Source: Anaerolineales bacterium | Lineage (GTDB): Bacteria > Chloroflexota > Anaerolineae > Aggregatilineales > J027 | Direction: 5' to 3' | Assembly (NCBI GenBank): GCA_020634155.1 | Contig: JACKCI010000001.1 | Coordinates: 1,984,001 to 2,048,000 of the forward strand | DNA: 64,000 bases | Shown here: positions 55,916-64,000 of the stretch, piece by piece | Layout: the number at the start of each line of letters is the position of its first letter | Numbering within the stretch: position 1 is the stretch's first letter | Translations under genes and position numbers: made by a program | Notes under the pieces: model-generated | Database searches by the model: none | What the model saw: the letters and a program-made list of their open reading frames with translations, nothing else | Told to the model about the DNA's origin: nothing

Positions 55916-57089
55916 TACGGTCACCGGGGACTTCGCGGCTCTCCAAATAGCGTTCCAACAATTCCCCCGGTGATAGACCTTCAGGTGTAGGGCCAAGGCG
56001 CATCCGAGCGGGTTGTTGCACATCGCGCTGAATGGAGGCGACATAGCTGACCCCTGCCTCACGCAAAGCCTTATCAATGGCGTGGGTACTCAAGAGACTG
56101 TTGTTTTCGGGGTCGGTTTTGACAATTACGCGCACAATGGCATCGTGAACATCATAGCTTTGCAGGCCTTCCAGAACCAGCACTGTCGGGTTGGGTTCAT
56201 GGCAAACATCAAAGCGCAGGGTGATAAAGGGGCGTGCTTGTACAGGCACAAACTCCCACTCGGTATGCCCACGCTCAACCTCTGCCCAGATATAACCCTT
56301 GGGGTCGCCTTCTTCGCCAAAATCAATACGTTCCAAGCTGCCACTATAGACCACTGGTGGGAGTTCGGGCTGCCCCTCGGTTAGATTCTGATGTTTGTGG
56401 ATATGCCCCAAGGCAATGTAGTCCCATGTTGGGTCAGCAAGATTGCCGAGGGTAATCGCAATGTCGCGTCCTAGCATGACTTGTCTTTCACTACCCCGAA
56501 TAGCCCCCATTACGCTGAAATGTCCGGTCAAGATACGCGGGGTGTCATGTTGAGCCGCTTCTTTGGCGAGGTCACGGATGATCAGTTCTAACCGTTCCTG
56601 CAACAAACTATCGAGGTCAGTAATGGTGCGTTGGGGGATGTCATCTTCAAGTAGGCGGGCGCGGATGGGGTAGGGGATGGTTGCCACTTGGATGGGGCCG
56701 CTCTTGGTTTCAATCCAATGCAGTTCGTTATTGCGCCCCACCCAAACGTTGGGTACCCGTAGTGTCTCATAAATCTCAATGGTAGAGGCTTTCTTGGTGT
56801 TGATGGGCAGGTCATGGTTACCGACTAACAACACGACTGGACATAGCTCGGCAAGGTCAAGGATACGCCATGCAAATTCGCGCTGAAAAGTGGGGTTAGG
56901 CGTGCGGTTTTTGAAGGCATCACCTGCAAAGATGACCAAATCGGGTTCACGGTGGCGGGCGTCATCAATCATATCATCCATGCGCCGCAAGAAATCGGTT
57001 ACCCGTGAGGAGAGACCTGTTTGGGGGTTGGTGCGCCCATGATTTTCCATTCCAATATGTACATCAGCAAAATGTAAGACCTTAACCAA
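55863..57089 (-). CDS. sbcD: SbcD/Mre11-like DNA repair nuclease
   Basis: A 408-residue calcineurin-like exonuclease. Metal motifs: FADVHIG, FAGDAFKN, VGNHDLP, LTGHFSVMG and LGHIHKHQ. The C-terminal cap domain is present. A TTG start is supported by GGAGG seven bases upstream. SbcD works with SbcC in processing DNA ends and hairpins, but no sbcC is within the window. Confidence 0.92.
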   Translation of the reverse strand: MVKVLHFADVHIGMENHGRTNPQTGLSSRVTDFLRRMDDMIDDARHREPDLVIFAGDAFKNRTPNPTFQREFAWRILDLAELCPVVLLVGNHDLPINTKKASTIEIYETLRVPNVWVGRNNELHWIETKSGPIQVATIPYPIRARLLEDDIPQRTITDLDSLLQERLELIIRDLAKEAAQHDTPRILTGHFSVMGAIRGSERQVMLGRDIAITLGNLADPTWDYIALGHIHKHQNLTEGQPELPPVVYSGSLERIDFGEEGDPKGYIWAEVERGHTEWEFVPVQARPFITLRFDVCHEPNPTVLVLEGLQSYDVHDAIVRVIVKTDPENNSLLSTHAIDKALREAGVSYVASIQRDVQQPARMRLGPTPEGLSPGELLERYLESREVPGDRIKALVEAAQKIFEGQQS

Positions 57090-57146
57090 AACTAGCCTCC
57101 GAGTTTGTTTCCCACTATACTGACAAAAGAAAGGAGTAATTGCTTT

Positions 57147-57833
57147 ATGGGTACGAAGATTACATGGTTAGGACACTCAGCCTTTAAAATCGAAACAGGC
57201 GACCACACAATTCTCATTGACCCCTTTTTGACTGGCAATCCGCTGGCGGTCACCAAGCCAGAAGATCTAAACCCTGACTTTATTTTACTCTCGCACGGTC
57301 ATGGTGACCATGTAGGAGACACCGTAGCTATTGCGAAGCGTACAGGGGCGCTGGTTGTCGGCAACTTCGAGGTTGCGGGCTGGATTGGTAAACAAGGTGT
57401 ACAAAACACCTCATCCCCCAATACAGGTGGAACCGGAAAATATGCCTTTGGTAGTGTACAACTAACGCTTGCGTTCCATAGTTCATCTATGCCAGATGGT
57501 AGCTATGGTGGTTCGCCCAATGGTTTGTTTATTACACTCAATAATGGGCTGAAAATCTATCATGCGGGTGACACCGCCTTATATTCGGATATGCAACTGG
57601 TGGGCGCTAAAGGCATTGATGTGGCAATCATTCCAATTGGCGACTTCTTCACGATGGGGCCAGAAGATTCTATTCAAGCCATCCAATGGCTGAAACCGCG
57701 CTATGTCTTACCTTGCCACTACAACACCTTCCCCCCCATTGCCCAAGACGCAGCCGCATGGGCTAATGAAGTCAATACCCGCACACTCTCTAACGCAATC
57801 GTTCTGGATCCCGGTGGTGCGTATCAGTTCTAA
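57147..57833 (+). CDS. Metal-dependent hydrolase of the UPF0173 MBL-fold family
   Basis: A 228-residue metallo-beta-lactamase-fold protein. AAAGGAG lies upstream of the ATG at MGTKITWLGHSA. Motif LSHGHGDHVGD provides metal ligands; the opening TWLGHSAFKIETGDHTILIDPFLTGNP and the late LPCHYNTFPPI are family signatures. Function is unknown but the fold hydrolyses small ester or phosphodiester-like substrates. Monocistronic. Confidence 0.9.
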   Translation: MGTKITWLGHSAFKIETGDHTILIDPFLTGNPLAVTKPEDLNPDFILLSHGHGDHVGDTVAIAKRTGALVVGNFEVAGWIGKQGVQNTSSPNTGGTGKYAFGSVQLTLAFHSSSMPDGSYGGSPNGLFITLNNGLKIYHAGDTALYSDMQLVGAKGIDVAIIPIGDFFTMGPEDSIQAIQWLKPRYVLPCHYNTFPPIAQDAAAWANEVNTRTLSNAIVLDPGGAYQF

Positions 57834-57846
57834 TGCAAGATCATAA

Positions 57847-57871
57847 GGGGCAAGGGTCTATAGCTTGCCCC
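57847..57871. terminator. Hairpin between convergent genes
   Basis: Eight-base-pair GC-rich stem (57847-57854 with 57864-57871). T tracts are weak on both sides. It separates the hydrolase and epimerase genes and may act in both directions. Confidence 0.6.
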
Positions 57872-58806
57872 TAACTCTGTTTAGTAAACCACTCAATGGT
57901 GCGAGCAAGTCCATCCTCAAAGTCTACCAATGGCTCATAACCCATCAATGCACCTGCTTTGCTGATATCGGCCCGTGAATGCTTGATGTCCCCTTTGCGG
58001 GGTGGCGCAAATTCCGGTTCCGCATCTGTACCCATGTAGCGGTTCAAGATGTCGATTAAATCAAGTAGTGAATATTGTTCACCACAGGCCACATTCATCA
58101 CCTGACCAACGGGGTCAGGTGTGGTGGCAGCCAACATGTTGCCATGCACCACATTATCAATGTAGGTAAAGTCACGCGATTGCAGGCCATCTCCATAGAT
58201 GACTGGGCGCTTGCCCTGTTGAATAGCAGTGATAAATTTCGGGATAACCGCAGAATATTCGGAGGTAGGGTCTTGGCGCGGCCCAAAGACATTGAAGTAA
58301 CGCAGGCTAACGGTTTCGAGACCGTAAGTTGTATAAAAAACTTGCATATAATACTCGCCCATCAGTTTAGCAGCCCCATACGGCGACAACGGGCGAGGGG
58401 CCAACGCTTCGTGCTTATATTCCCCAACAATATCACCATAAGCCGACGAGGACGCTGCATATACAACCCGCTTAACACCTGCATCACGGGCTGCTAGCAA
58501 CAATCGAAAGGTGCCATTGACGTTAATCTCATGGCTTGTTTCGGGGTCGGTAACTGAGCGTGGTACTGACGGAATGGCGGCTTGATGAAAAACATACTCC
58601 ACATTTTCCATTGCTATCCGCAGAGCATCTATATCGGTGATGCTGGCTTCATAGAGGGTGATTTTGTCAAGGATTGGGGCGATATTCTCGCGCTTGCCAG
58701 TTGAGAAATTGTCAATTACGCGGACTTCATAGCCACGTTCTAGCAAAGCAGTTGCCAAATGTGAGCCGATAAAACCAGCCCCACCAGTCACTAATGCTAT
58801 TGTCAT
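57871..58806 (-). CDS. NAD-dependent sugar epimerase/dehydratase (GalE/WbpP-like)
   Basis: A 311-residue short-chain dehydrogenase. GGAGFIGSHLATALLERGY is the NAD loop; the catalytic Ser lies in YAASSSAYGD and the Tyr/Lys pair in YGAAKLMGEYY. The substrate is probably a UDP-sugar used for envelope polysaccharide, as suggested by the conserved GPRQDP segment. Eight bases after the phosphoesterase gene, so likely in one transcript. Confidence 0.9.
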   Translation of the reverse strand: MTIALVTGGAGFIGSHLATALLERGYEVRVIDNFSTGKRENIAPILDKITLYEASITDIDALRIAMENVEYVFHQAAIPSVPRSVTDPETSHEINVNGTFRLLLAARDAGVKRVVYAASSSAYGDIVGEYKHEALAPRPLSPYGAAKLMGEYYMQVFYTTYGLETVSLRYFNVFGPRQDPTSEYSAVIPKFITAIQQGKRPVIYGDGLQSRDFTYIDNVVHGNMLAATTPDPVGQVMNVACGEQYSLLDLIDILNRYMGTDAEPEFAPPRKGDIKHSRADISKAGALMGYEPLVDFEDGLARTIEWFTKQS

Positions 58807-58813
58807 TTATGAT

Positions 58814-59542
58814 TTACCATCCATGTTCCAGACGTTTGATAAGGCGTTCCGGCATCTCGTATTCACGCATCTTTTCTTGGGTGACCTGTACCGGATAGGG
58901 GATGCGTCGATACTCAAAAACGGCTGATTCAACATCAAGAATACCATAAGCGGCGTCGGGGTTACTGTCACGAGGTTGCCCTACACTTCCGGGGTTGATA
59001 ATGACGCGGTGTCCATTCAACTGTTGGCTGACATTATAGGTTGGCGAGACAGCATCAGTCTCACCCCCGTCTAGCAAGCGGTAGGTTACTGGGGTATGGG
59101 TATGCCCCACGAAACAGTAATCAGTCTCGAAATGGGGGAAGTTCAAAGCCGCAATCAAGGGGTCAAGGATATACTCCCACACGGGTTCACGGGGACTACC
59201 ATGAGCAAGGGTATAATTCCCCAAAACAAAGGTCGTAGGCAAGGCCGCAAGATAGTCGATATTCTCTTTAGTGAGTGTTTTTTGTGTCCAATCGACCGCC
59301 CGTCGTGCATCCACATTAAAAGTTCGAATATCCAAACGCCCAAGAGCTGCCCAGTCATGATTCCCCGCAATACACAGATGGGGCAATGATTTGAGCAAAT
59401 CACAACACGCATTGGGGTCAGGGCCATAACCGACAACATCCCCCAAGCACCAGACATAATCCCAGTCACCATCGGCATGGTTTAATACGGTCTCAAAAGC
59501 CGCTAAATTCGCATGAATATCAGAGATTACCAGAACACGCAT
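58814..59542 (-). CDS. Calcineurin-like metallophosphoesterase
   Basis: A 242-residue phosphoesterase of the YfcE/MJ0936-like group. Motifs: ISDIHANLAAFETVL, CLGDVVGYGPDPNACC, AGNHDWA and VGHTHTP. All metal ligands are present. The substrate is unknown; related enzymes cleave phosphodiesters. Co-transcribed with the epimerase. Confidence 0.88.
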   Translation of the reverse strand: MRVLVISDIHANLAAFETVLNHADGDWDYVWCLGDVVGYGPDPNACCDLLKSLPHLCIAGNHDWAALGRLDIRTFNVDARRAVDWTQKTLTKENIDYLAALPTTFVLGNYTLAHGSPREPVWEYILDPLIAALNFPHFETDYCFVGHTHTPVTYRLLDGGETDAVSPTYNVSQQLNGHRVIINPGSVGQPRDSNPDAAYGILDVESAVFEYRRIPYPVQVTQEKMREYEMPERLIKRLEHGW

Positions 59543-59669
59543 AGTTACCTACCAATTGATTTGAACTTGTGCGCCCCATTATACTACAGAACCTTATGGG
59601 ACTGGAATTCATCTAGGCTTTTTGGTAAGATACTGCCCACTCTGAGAATAGATAAGGTTTGACGAAATC

Positions 59670-60242
59670 ATGAAAGTAATCCTGACTGAATACGTCTATC
59701 TACATGGCGTGGCAGGTGATGTGGTGGATGTAGCGGACGGATTTGCCCGTAATTTCCTTATTCCGCGTGGCAAGGCCGTCAAAGCCACCCCTACTGCTTT
59801 GAAGCGCAATCAACAATTGCTGCAAAATGCGACTTCCCGTCGTAAGGAACTTACCGCCAAGTTGCTTGAGGTCTCACAGGCTTTGGACGGGGTTGAGTTA
59901 TTTTTTGGGCGCAAAGCTGGTCGCAATAACAAACTCTATGGTTCCGTAACAACTATGGACATCGCGCAAGCCCTTTTTGAGAAGACGGGTATTGATATTG
60001 ACCGCCGTCGTATTAGTGACCGTTCAATCCGCGAGTTAGGTGAGTTTGATGTGCCAGTGCGGATGGGTGCTGATTTGGCCCCCGTCGTCAAGGTTGTGAT
60101 TGTTGCGGAAGATAAGCTTGATGAGTTCTTGCGGGAACGTGAGGCAAGTGAGGCTGTAGAAGAAGCCGAAGCAGTAGTTGAAGTTGTTGCGGACGCTGCA
60201 CCAGAAGCCCCCGTTGCCGAAGCTCCGGCTGACGAGGCTTAA
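59670..60242 (+). CDS. rplI: Ribosomal protein L9 with extended acidic tail
   Basis: A 190-residue large-subunit protein. The N-terminal MKVILTEYVYLHGVAGDVVDVADGFARNFLIPRGKA is a textbook L9 start. The C-terminal domain is complete to about residue 150, then 35-40 extra residues of Ala, Glu and Val repeats follow, beyond the usual length of about 150. It stands alone, without the rpsF-ssb-rpsR neighbours seen in many bacteria. Confidence 0.96.
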   Translation: MKVILTEYVYLHGVAGDVVDVADGFARNFLIPRGKAVKATPTALKRNQQLLQNATSRRKELTAKLLEVSQALDGVELFFGRKAGRNNKLYGSVTTMDIAQALFEKTGIDIDRRRISDRSIRELGEFDVPVRMGADLAPVVKVVIVAEDKLDEFLREREASEAVEEAEAVVEVVADAAPEAPVAEAPADEA

Positions 60243-60248
60243 ATTCAT

Positions 60249-60275
60249 GCTTGGGCGTCCACACCGACGCCCAGC
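60249..60275 (+). terminator. Hairpin after rplI
   Basis: Ten-base-pair stem with one bulge (60249-60259 with 60266-60275), six-base loop. No T tract, so it may attenuate rather than terminate before the RodZ-like gene. Confidence 0.5.
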
Positions 60276-60305
60276 ATATTAACCCGCTAAGAGGACAATC
60301 GTCCT

Positions 60306-61379
60306 GTGAGCGATTTTGCATCCCTAGGTAACAAGTTCCGCGAGGCCCGTGAAGCCCGCGAATTGAACCTCCAACAAGTTGAAAAACAGACCCGCATTCG
60401 CTTGAAGTATTTGCAGGCGATCGAAAGCGGGCATTTTCAGTTAATTGATACTCCAATCCAACTCGAAGGCTTTCTTCGCAAATATGCTCGCACTCTTGGC
60501 CTTGATGAAGCGTCGGTCATGGCTGAGTATCAAGATGCGCTGCATGGCAAAAAACGCCGCAAAAAAGCAGTTACTACGCAACCTCGCACCACCAACCCAA
60601 CCATTGTGAATGTGCCGGGATCTGACCCCACTATCTTTACAGCGCGTCAAACCCGTCGCTTCAAGACTGGCATGGCGGTTTTACTCTCAATTGGCCTGAC
60701 CGCCGCAATCATCGGGGGGATTGTCCTTACCCTTAATGACCTAGCCACAGGTGCCCCAACCCCTGACATCAATGACCAAATAGAAATTTTGGATAATAGT
60801 AGCAGTCGAATTACAGCTACCCCAACTCAGCCCCAGTTCCCAACGCCCGTCAACACTCCCGTTATTAACCCATCAGAGGGTTTAATTGTGCGGTTATCGG
60901 TTGAACAACGACTTTGGGTGCGTATCACGTCAGACGGGGTGGTGGTTTATGAGGGGATGCTATTGCCCGGTTACGTGGCTGAATATACGGCTGTTGATGA
61001 ACTCAATGTAAAAACCTCGAACGCTGGGGGATTACGCCTTTATGTCAATAATCAACCCTATGCCCTTGGCACAGAGCGCGTCACTGCCGAGCAGACCTTC
61101 ACCCGTCTTGGCATCTTGACTCCAACTGTTAATCCACTCAGCCCTAGTGATAGTGCAACTACAACAGAACTCCCACCCGCGGCGGCATCCATTACCGCCA
61201 CCCTAACCAGCACGCCTAGTCCTGAAGGGGAATTACCAACCTCGATTCCCATTCCTGCATTTTCTACCAATACCTTTACCCCTAGCCCAACCGTGCCGCT
61301 ACCGACATTGGCTCCAACCTTACCGCCAACGGCGTTGCTACCACCGCGTGTCACCTCTACACCTACCCTTGCAAAATAA
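60306..61379 (+). CDS. RodZ-like cell-shape protein
   Basis: A 357-residue membrane protein. Residues 1-70 form a helix-turn-helix domain (FREAREARELNLQQVEKQT, IQLEGFLRKYARTLGL). One membrane helix lies near 117-140. Outside is a DUF4115 beta domain (about 195-265; VRLSVEQRLWVRITSDG) and a Pro/Thr-rich tail. RodZ links MreB filaments to wall synthesis. It begins with GTG, preceded by GAGGA. No mreB is in the window. Confidence 0.9.
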   Translation: MSDFASLGNKFREAREARELNLQQVEKQTRIRLKYLQAIESGHFQLIDTPIQLEGFLRKYARTLGLDEASVMAEYQDALHGKKRRKKAVTTQPRTTNPTIVNVPGSDPTIFTARQTRRFKTGMAVLLSIGLTAAIIGGIVLTLNDLATGAPTPDINDQIEILDNSSSRITATPTQPQFPTPVNTPVINPSEGLIVRLSVEQRLWVRITSDGVVVYEGMLLPGYVAEYTAVDELNVKTSNAGGLRLYVNNQPYALGTERVTAEQTFTRLGILTPTVNPLSPSDSATTTELPPAAASITATLTSTPSPEGELPTSIPIPAFSTNTFTPSPTVPLPTLAPTLPPTALLPPRVTSTPTLAK

Positions 61380-61394
61380 CTAACGGAGACCAGC

Positions 61395-62168
61395 ATGACC
61401 CAATTCTATGATACTATTGCTCGCTTCTATGATGCGGAAAACTTGGAGATGACGGATGACCTGCCATTTTATAGCGATCTGGCAGATATGTATGGTGGAC
61501 CGATCTTGGATGTGGGGTGTGGAACGGGGCGTGTCATGTTGCACTTGGTACAGGAGGGCTATGCCTGTGTTGGGGTTGATACCTCACCCCAGATGTTGGA
61601 ACGGGCACAACGCAAAGTCGAAACCACTTTTCCCGACTTGCAGAATTTGGCGACTTTCATCCAAGGGGATATTGTTAGCCACCATGCCACAACACCCTAC
61701 CGCATGATTTTGTTGCCCTACCATACCTTTATGCACTTCCAAGACCAGCCAACACAACTAGCGGTTTTGAAGCAACTCGTAGCAAATTTGGCAGACGATG
61801 GGGTGATTGTGTTCGATTTACCCAATGCAGGCGAGGCTTTTGCTACCCAAGATGAGCATACTATTGCCCTTGACCGCACCTTTATTGACCCCCAAAGCGG
61901 TCATCTTATTATGCAACAATCGGTGAGTATCCTCAATCGAGTCACCCAGCAATTGCAGATTACGTGGATTTATGATGAAGTAGCACCAGATGGCACCCTC
62001 AAGCGCACCGTAGCCCCCCTAACCTTGCGCTATGTCTTTTATAGCGAATTGCAACTTTTAGCTGCATTGTGTGGATTAGAATGTATCGAGGTTTACGGTG
62101 ATTATGACCATCAACCGTTTGAGGATGGCAGCCCGCGTATGTTGGTAATTGCTCAGAAGCGCAATTAG
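61395..62168 (+). CDS. Class I SAM-dependent methyltransferase
   Basis: A 257-residue Rossmann methyltransferase. ILDVGCGTGRVMLHL is motif I and VGVDTSPQMLERA motif II; the post-II segment LLPYHTFMHF replaces an acidic catalytic residue. The C-terminal part is beta-rich, as in glycine/sarcosine N-methyltransferase-like proteins. The substrate is unknown. Sixteen bases after the RodZ-like gene; its stop shares TTAG with the convergent PAAR gene. Confidence 0.88.
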   Translation: MTQFYDTIARFYDAENLEMTDDLPFYSDLADMYGGPILDVGCGTGRVMLHLVQEGYACVGVDTSPQMLERAQRKVETTFPDLQNLATFIQGDIVSHHATTPYRMILLPYHTFMHFQDQPTQLAVLKQLVANLADDGVIVFDLPNAGEAFATQDEHTIALDRTFIDPQSGHLIMQQSVSILNRVTQQLQITWIYDEVAPDGTLKRTVAPLTLRYVFYSELQLLAALCGLECIEVYGDYDHQPFEDGSPRMLVIAQKRN

Positions 62169-62452
62169 CCGCCAATCAATACATTAGGCGCACCAACCGC
62201 AATCGCAGTCGTGACGGGTACGCCTGAATAGGGATTAGCCCCAGCGACCATTGAGGTTACCCGTGCCGCGGGTCGCCCTGTGATGAGGACGGTTGTAGAA
62301 CCCATCGTGATAGCACCTGTCACGGCGTTGCCAGTAACAGTATCACCCACAAGAGCAGCAGGCACACCTGCAATCAGTACATTGGGCGCACCGGGGCCAG
62401 TTATCACATCACCTGTAGCAGTCATATCACCAAGACGGGCGGCTGGGAACAT
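62165..62452 (-). CDS. Solitary PAAR-repeat protein
   Basis: A 95-residue protein made almost wholly of PAAR repeats: PAARLGDMTATGDVITGPGAPNVLIAGVPAALVGD, then GSTTVLITGRPAARVTS and GAPNVLIGG. PAAR proteins form the sharp tip of contractile injection machines such as type VI secretion and phage-like particles. No tube, sheath, baseplate or effector gene is within the window, so this is an isolated gene. AAGGAG lies before the ATG. It may serve a machine encoded elsewhere or another surface function. Confidence 0.88.
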   Translation of the reverse strand: MFPAARLGDMTATGDVITGPGAPNVLIAGVPAALVGDTVTGNAVTGAITMGSTTVLITGRPAARVTSMVAGANPYSGVPVTTAIAVGAPNVLIGG

Positions 62453-62529
62453 AATCGTTTCTCCTTCTGTCTAAAAGTTTAGTATAGTCTACACTAGAGG
62501 GCAAGCAGAAAGTCGATGGGACATTCATT

Positions 62530-64000
62530 ATGGACGAATCATTGGTTGGTAAGAAATTAGGTAATTTTGAAATTACGGGCATGTTGGGCTATGGCGGCAT
62601 GGCAAAAGTCTATCGCGCCCACCAGCCGAGTATGCAGCGCGATGTCGCCATCAAGGTCATGAACCATGAACTCAGTGAAGACGAAGAATTCATCAAGCGT
62701 TTTGAGCGCGAAGCAGAGATTTTTGCTGAGTTGCAACACCCTCATATATTGCCCGTTATTGATTTTGGGCGCTCGGATGAGGGGTCACTCTATATTGTGT
62801 TTCGCTATGTGGAGGGCGGCAACCTTGACCAACGGATCCGTAAAGCCGAGGCGCTTCCCTTAGATGTAACGAATAAGATTTTAGGGCAAGTCGCCAGTGC
62901 CTTAACCTTTGCCCACGATAAAGGCATCGTTCACCGCGATGTTAAGACCAGCAACATCTTGTTGGATGCCCGCGATAACGCCTATTTAACTGATTTTGGG
63001 ATTGCTCGCATGGTGGCTGGGCAAACCCGCCTGACGACTACCAACAATATTATGGGAACCCCTGCCTATATGTCGCCTGAGCAATGGCGGGGTGAAGTCA
63101 TTGACGCCCGCTCCGATATTTACTCATTAGGGGTGATTGTCTATGAAATGCTTTCAGGAGATTTGCCCTATTCAGCAGATACCCCCTTCACATTGATGTA
63201 TAAGCATGTGAACGAAGCACCACCCTCCATTGACCACCGCCAAGATTTACCACCGATGGTCGAGACAGTGGTTAGACGAGCGATGGCAAAAGGGCCGGAT
63301 GAGCGCTATCAGAATGCTGAGGATTTTGCAGCGGCCTTTAGTGCGGCACTACGAGGCGAAATCGTTAATACCCCTTCAGTCAGCAGTAGCCCAGTGATTG
63401 TGGTGGATGTTACCACCACACCTCAACCTACCAGCATGATTGATACTCCGTCTGCAAATGTTACCCAGAGTACCCCAGCGGTTACTTCAGATCGCTGGCG
63501 TATACCCTTGATTATTGTTGCAGTGGTAGGCCTAACGTTACTGTCGGTAGCAGTGGGTGCCCTCATTTTTGGTGGTGACAGAGATAACCCCAAATCCCCA
63601 ACCGCCACTGTGAATGTACCAGTTGCCGCAATCGTGACGGCTCACAGTCCAGTCTCAATTCGACTCAACCCTAATCTTAACGCGCCAGTGGTTGGTCAAA
63701 TGCAACCAGATGAACAACGTCGGGTTAGGGGCGTTTCTTCGGACAGACTTTGGTTCCAACTTGAAGCAGAGGGTAATAAACCGGGGGGATGGATCGATCT
63801 AATAGATGTGGAATTCACAGGTGACTTAAGCCAACTTGCTGTTGTTAACGCAGGGCAACCGAGTAACCCGAATGATGTAGGACAGCCCGACATTTTGGTA
63901 GAACCCAGTATCACTGATGTGCTTACAACCCATGGTGATTTTCCGGAGCTAGGCCTTGCATTCGATTATCCTGAGCGTTGGAGTACAGAACTAGTGGACG
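62530..64000 (+). CDS. Membrane serine/threonine protein kinase (3' end outside the window)
   Basis: At least 490 residues; the frame is open at the window end. Kinase domain (about residues 10-265): MLGYGGMAKVYRA, lysine in VAIKVMN, HRDVKTSNILLD, DFGIARM, SPEQWRG, all intact. One membrane helix lies near residues 325-348. Outside, an SH3-like domain (about 365-430; SIRLNPNLNAPVVGQMQ, WIDLIDVEF) is followed by the start of another domain (LAFDYPERWSTEL). A weak ribosome site precedes the ATG at 62530. Same overall plan as the kinase at 38-40 kb, with a different outer domain. Confidence 0.9.
   Translation, partial: MDESLVGKKLGNFEITGMLGYGGMAKVYRAHQPSMQRDVAIKVMNHELSEDEEFIKRFEREAEIFAELQHPHILPVIDFGRSDEGSLYIVFRYVEGGNLDQRIRKAEALPLDVTNKILGQVASALTFAHDKGIVHRDVKTSNILLDARDNAYLTDFGIARMVAGQTRLTTTNNIMGTPAYMSPEQWRGEVIDARSDIYSLGVIVYEMLSGDLPYSADTPFTLMYKHVNEAPPSIDHRQDLPPMVETVVRRAMAKGPDERYQNAEDFAAAFSAALRGEIVNTPSVSSSPVIVVDVTTTPQPTSMIDTPSANVTQSTPAVTSDRWRIPLIIVAVVGLTLLSVAVGALIFGGDRDNPKSPTATVNVPVAAIVTAHSPVSIRLNPNLNAPVVGQMQPDEQRRVRGVSSDRLWFQLEAEGNKPGGWIDLIDVEFTGDLSQLAVVNAGQPSNPNDVGQPDILVEPSITDVLTTHGDFPELGLAFDYPERWSTELVD

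Overview
This is a 64 kb bacterial chromosomal window. It most likely comes from a member of the Chloroflexota, Anaerolineae-like. This is inferred from gene content, not from a database search: serine/threonine kinases and surface proteins with long Thr/Pro stalks, a PTPS-related giant membrane protein, a TGS-domain nucleoside kinase beside a YaaT/PSP1 protein, a tmRNA tag beginning Ala-Asn-Thr-Asn, and solitary housekeeping genes spread over short operons. No phage, insertion sequence, CRISPR array or integrase is visible. The window reads as core chromosome with a few small accessory scars.

Layout. 1-3.7 kb (minus): two hypothetical proteins and a LysM/M23 cell-wall hydrolase. 3.7-12.3 kb (plus): a dense operon-like run of nucleoside kinase, YaaT, PIG-L deacetylase, M20 amidohydrolase, GGCT-like protein, PurA, a cobalamin/metal-receptor-like protein and a soluble PAS histidine kinase. 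12.3-18.8 kb (minus): a response regulator fused in frame behind an Lgt-like membrane domain, a TlpA-like thioredoxin, a beta-propeller protein, MutY, a DUF1295 membrane protein and an orphan sugar-binding protein. 18.9-23.3 kb: CysS and RlmB, a structured intergenic element, a SerB-like phosphatase and a family 2 glycosyltransferase. 23.4-30.9 kb: a secreted protein, a vapBC-like remnant, acetyl-CoA synthetase, a LysM protein and a membrane TPR protein.

30.9-37.9 kb is the RNA-rich part. It holds tmRNA (minus), ThpR and RsfS (plus), and a complete rRNA operon on the minus strand (16S, tRNA-Ile, tRNA-Ala, 23S, 5S) with a recognisable promoter, a leader hairpin and two identical boxA-like elements. 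38-48.8 kb: a protein kinase with a SUMF1-like extracellular domain, a large membrane protein, TPR, URO-D, RsmD, CCA-adding enzyme, DUF427, Hpt, hypothetical, DUF971 and HhH genes, then the initiator tRNA. 48.9-64 kb: PBP1A, a kynurenine operon (TDO, formamidase, kynureninase) facing a NAD-synthetase-type glutaminase domain, SbcD, an MBL-fold hydrolase, an epimerase, a phosphoesterase, L9, a RodZ-like protein, a methyltransferase, a lone PAAR protein and a second kinase cut by the window end.

The most unusual items are: the in-frame Lgt-like/response-regulator polypeptide convergent with its probable kinase partner; the structured 220-base gap after rlmB; an internally deleted PIN-domain toxin behind an intact antitoxin; an intrinsic-terminator-like hairpin inside the rRNA leader; a pyrimidine-rich, G-poor tract just after 5S rRNA; and an isolated PAAR spike-tip protein. 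No clearly new multi-gene system was found.
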